Assembly: GCA_900753685.1 (NCBI GenBank)
Contig: CAAEAB010000132.1
Coordinates: forward strand, 1-13,928
From: Lachnospiraceae bacterium
Lineage (GTDB): Bacteria; Bacillota; Clostridia; Lachnospirales; Lachnospiraceae
DNA length: 13,928 bases
Direction of reading: 5' to 3'
The position numbers and the translations under genes were made by a program. Shown here piece after piece: positions 13,108 through 13,928 of the stretch. Below the pieces are notes generated by a model. That model was not told the DNA's origin and made no database searches. It saw only the letters and a list, made by a program, of their open reading frames with translations. Every line of letters begins with the position of its first letter. The stretch's first letter is position 1.

Positions 13108-13928
13108 TTATTCCTCCGCCGTCTCGTTTACATTTTGTCGTACTACCGGCGCGTATTCGTAAGGTTCAAAGAAACGCCGTTCATATTCTTCTTTCAATTC
13201 TTTACGGAATTTCGGATGGGCAATCTTAATCAACGCCCGGGCTCTTTCCTTCAAAGTCTTTCCCTTAAGAAGCGCGATACCGTATTCGGTAATCACATAA
13301 TGGACATCATTTCGTGAGGTGGTCACTGCCGCGCCCTGATCCAAAAACGGTACGATACGGCTAACCGTCCCGCCTTTAGCCGTAGAAAGCATGGCAATAA
13401 TACTCCGTCCGCCATTACTCATCGCCGCGCCGCGCACAAAATCCACCTGCCCGCCGACACCGCTGAACTGCCTCAAGCCGATACTTTCACTGGCAACCTG
13501 CCCCATCAAATCGACCTGAATACAACTGTTAATAGAAACCACATTGTCATTCTTTGCGATCGTTACCGGGTCATTTACATAATCCACCGGATTCATAGAA
13601 ATTTCTGGATTATCGTCAATGAAATCATAAAGACGCCGGGTTCCCATGACAAAGGTAATAACGCTCCGCCCCGGCTCCACTTTTTTACGCTTATTATTAA
13701 TAATACCCTCCAACATCAAATCGACAATACCGTCCGAAGCCATCTCTGTATGAAGTCCCAAATCCTTTCTGTCCCACAGAAACGGAAGAACCGACTCCGG
13801 AATTGAACCGATACCAAGCTGAAGACAATCGCCGTCTTTTATCAGCGTCGAACAATATTTACCAATCTTTTGTTCCAAAATACTTACTTTCGCTGGCTGC
13901 TGCTCCAGTATCGGCTGGGAATGTTCCA
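13108..13928 (-). CDS. Acetyl-CoA hydrolase / 4-hydroxybutyrate-type CoA-transferase (partial, N-terminus beyond right edge)
   Basis: Family I CoA-transferase that moves CoA between acyl-CoA and a carboxylate (for example acetate with butyryl-CoA or 4-hydroxybutyrate) through a glutamyl-CoA intermediate. The frame is open to the right edge; the visible part is the C-terminal two thirds, about 273 codons of a usual 430-450. Landmarks are LQLGIGSIPESV (coenzyme-binding glycine loop), LGLHTEMASDG (carrying the likely catalytic Glu), YVNDP, GVGGQVDFVRGA and TSRNDVHYVITEYG. A TTG at 13876-13878 is in frame, but homologous sequence continues upstream of it, so it is not the real start. The residues do not let me separate 4-hydroxybutyrate CoA-transferase from butyryl-CoA:acetate CoA-transferase or acetyl-CoA hydrolase. 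It is co-transcribed with the AEC carrier. Confidence 0.92.
   Translation of the reverse strand, partial: EHSQPILEQQPAKVSILEQKIGKYCSTLIKDGDCLQLGIGSIPESVLPFLWDRKDLGLHTEMASDGIVDLMLEGIINNKRKKVEPGRSVITFVMGTRRLYDFIDDNPEISMNPVDYVNDPVTIAKNDNVVSINSCIQVDLMGQVASESIGLRQFSGVGGQVDFVRGAAMSNGGRSIIAMLSTAKGGTVSRIVPFLDQGAAVTTSRNDVHYVITEYGIALLKGKTLKERARALIKIAHPKFRKELKEEYERRFFEPYEYAPVVRQNVNETAEE

Noticed and set aside
1..13928. CRISPR arrays, tRNA/rRNA genes, insertion sequences, phage genes and known riboswitches.
   Set aside because: No repeated spacers, tRNA-like cloverleafs, transposase motifs or riboswitch cores were seen. The intergenic gaps are all under about 150 nt and are accounted for by promoters, operators and terminators.

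Overview
The window looks like chromosomal DNA from an anaerobic, H2-metabolising Firmicute, most likely a Clostridia/Lachnospiraceae-type gut fermenter. The basis is an Hnd-type multisubunit [FeFe]-hydrogenase, strong AGGAGG ribosome sites, consensus sigma-A promoters, and a CoA-transferase of the kind used in acetate/butyrate fermentation. The taxon is inferred; no rRNA or other marker is present. No tRNA, rRNA, CRISPR array, insertion sequence or phage gene was seen, and coding density is very high.

Layout. (1) Positions 1-4518, minus strand: an operon reading hndA, an orphan HATPase-fold protein, hndB, hndC, hndD. It encodes an NAD(P)-linked, probably electron-bifurcating [FeFe]-hydrogenase; hndD runs off the left edge before its L3 H-cluster motif. 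(2) 4519-4665: a compact divergent promoter region with two nearly identical 17-bp operator-like sequences in inverted orientation, about 31 bp (three helical turns) apart, each next to an extended -10 box. (3) 4666-7937, plus strand: DRTGG protein, HATPase/anti-sigma-like protein, HydS-like [FeFe]-hydrogenase homologue, second DRTGG protein, PHP phosphoesterase. Every gene is overlapping or closely spaced. The HydS-like protein keeps all four H-cluster cysteines but has Ala in place of the proton-relay Cys, the hallmark of putative sensory [FeFe]-hydrogenases. (4) 7938-12180: a MarR-family regulator and a heterodimeric ABC exporter pair (BmrCD/LmrCD/TM287-288 type), driven by a consensus promoter overlapped by palindromes. 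(5) 12179-13928, minus strand: an AEC-family carrier and, upstream of it, a partial acetyl-CoA hydrolase/4-hydroxybutyrate-type CoA-transferase. A bidirectional terminator separates (4) from (5).

How the parts may work together. Blocks 1-3 read as one unit: a catalytic hydrogenase operon facing a candidate H2/redox-sensing operon, both controlled from one symmetric intergenic region. The sensor operon has an H-cluster protein (input), a kinase-like ATPase, two small DRTGG proteins (possible ligand or partner modules) and a PHP phosphoesterase (possible output). No classical DNA-binding regulator is encoded in it, so the link from H-cluster to transcription is the open and most interesting question. 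Block 4 is a self-contained drug-responsive efflux unit, and block 5 a fermentation-acid module; neither has an obvious link to the hydrogenase.
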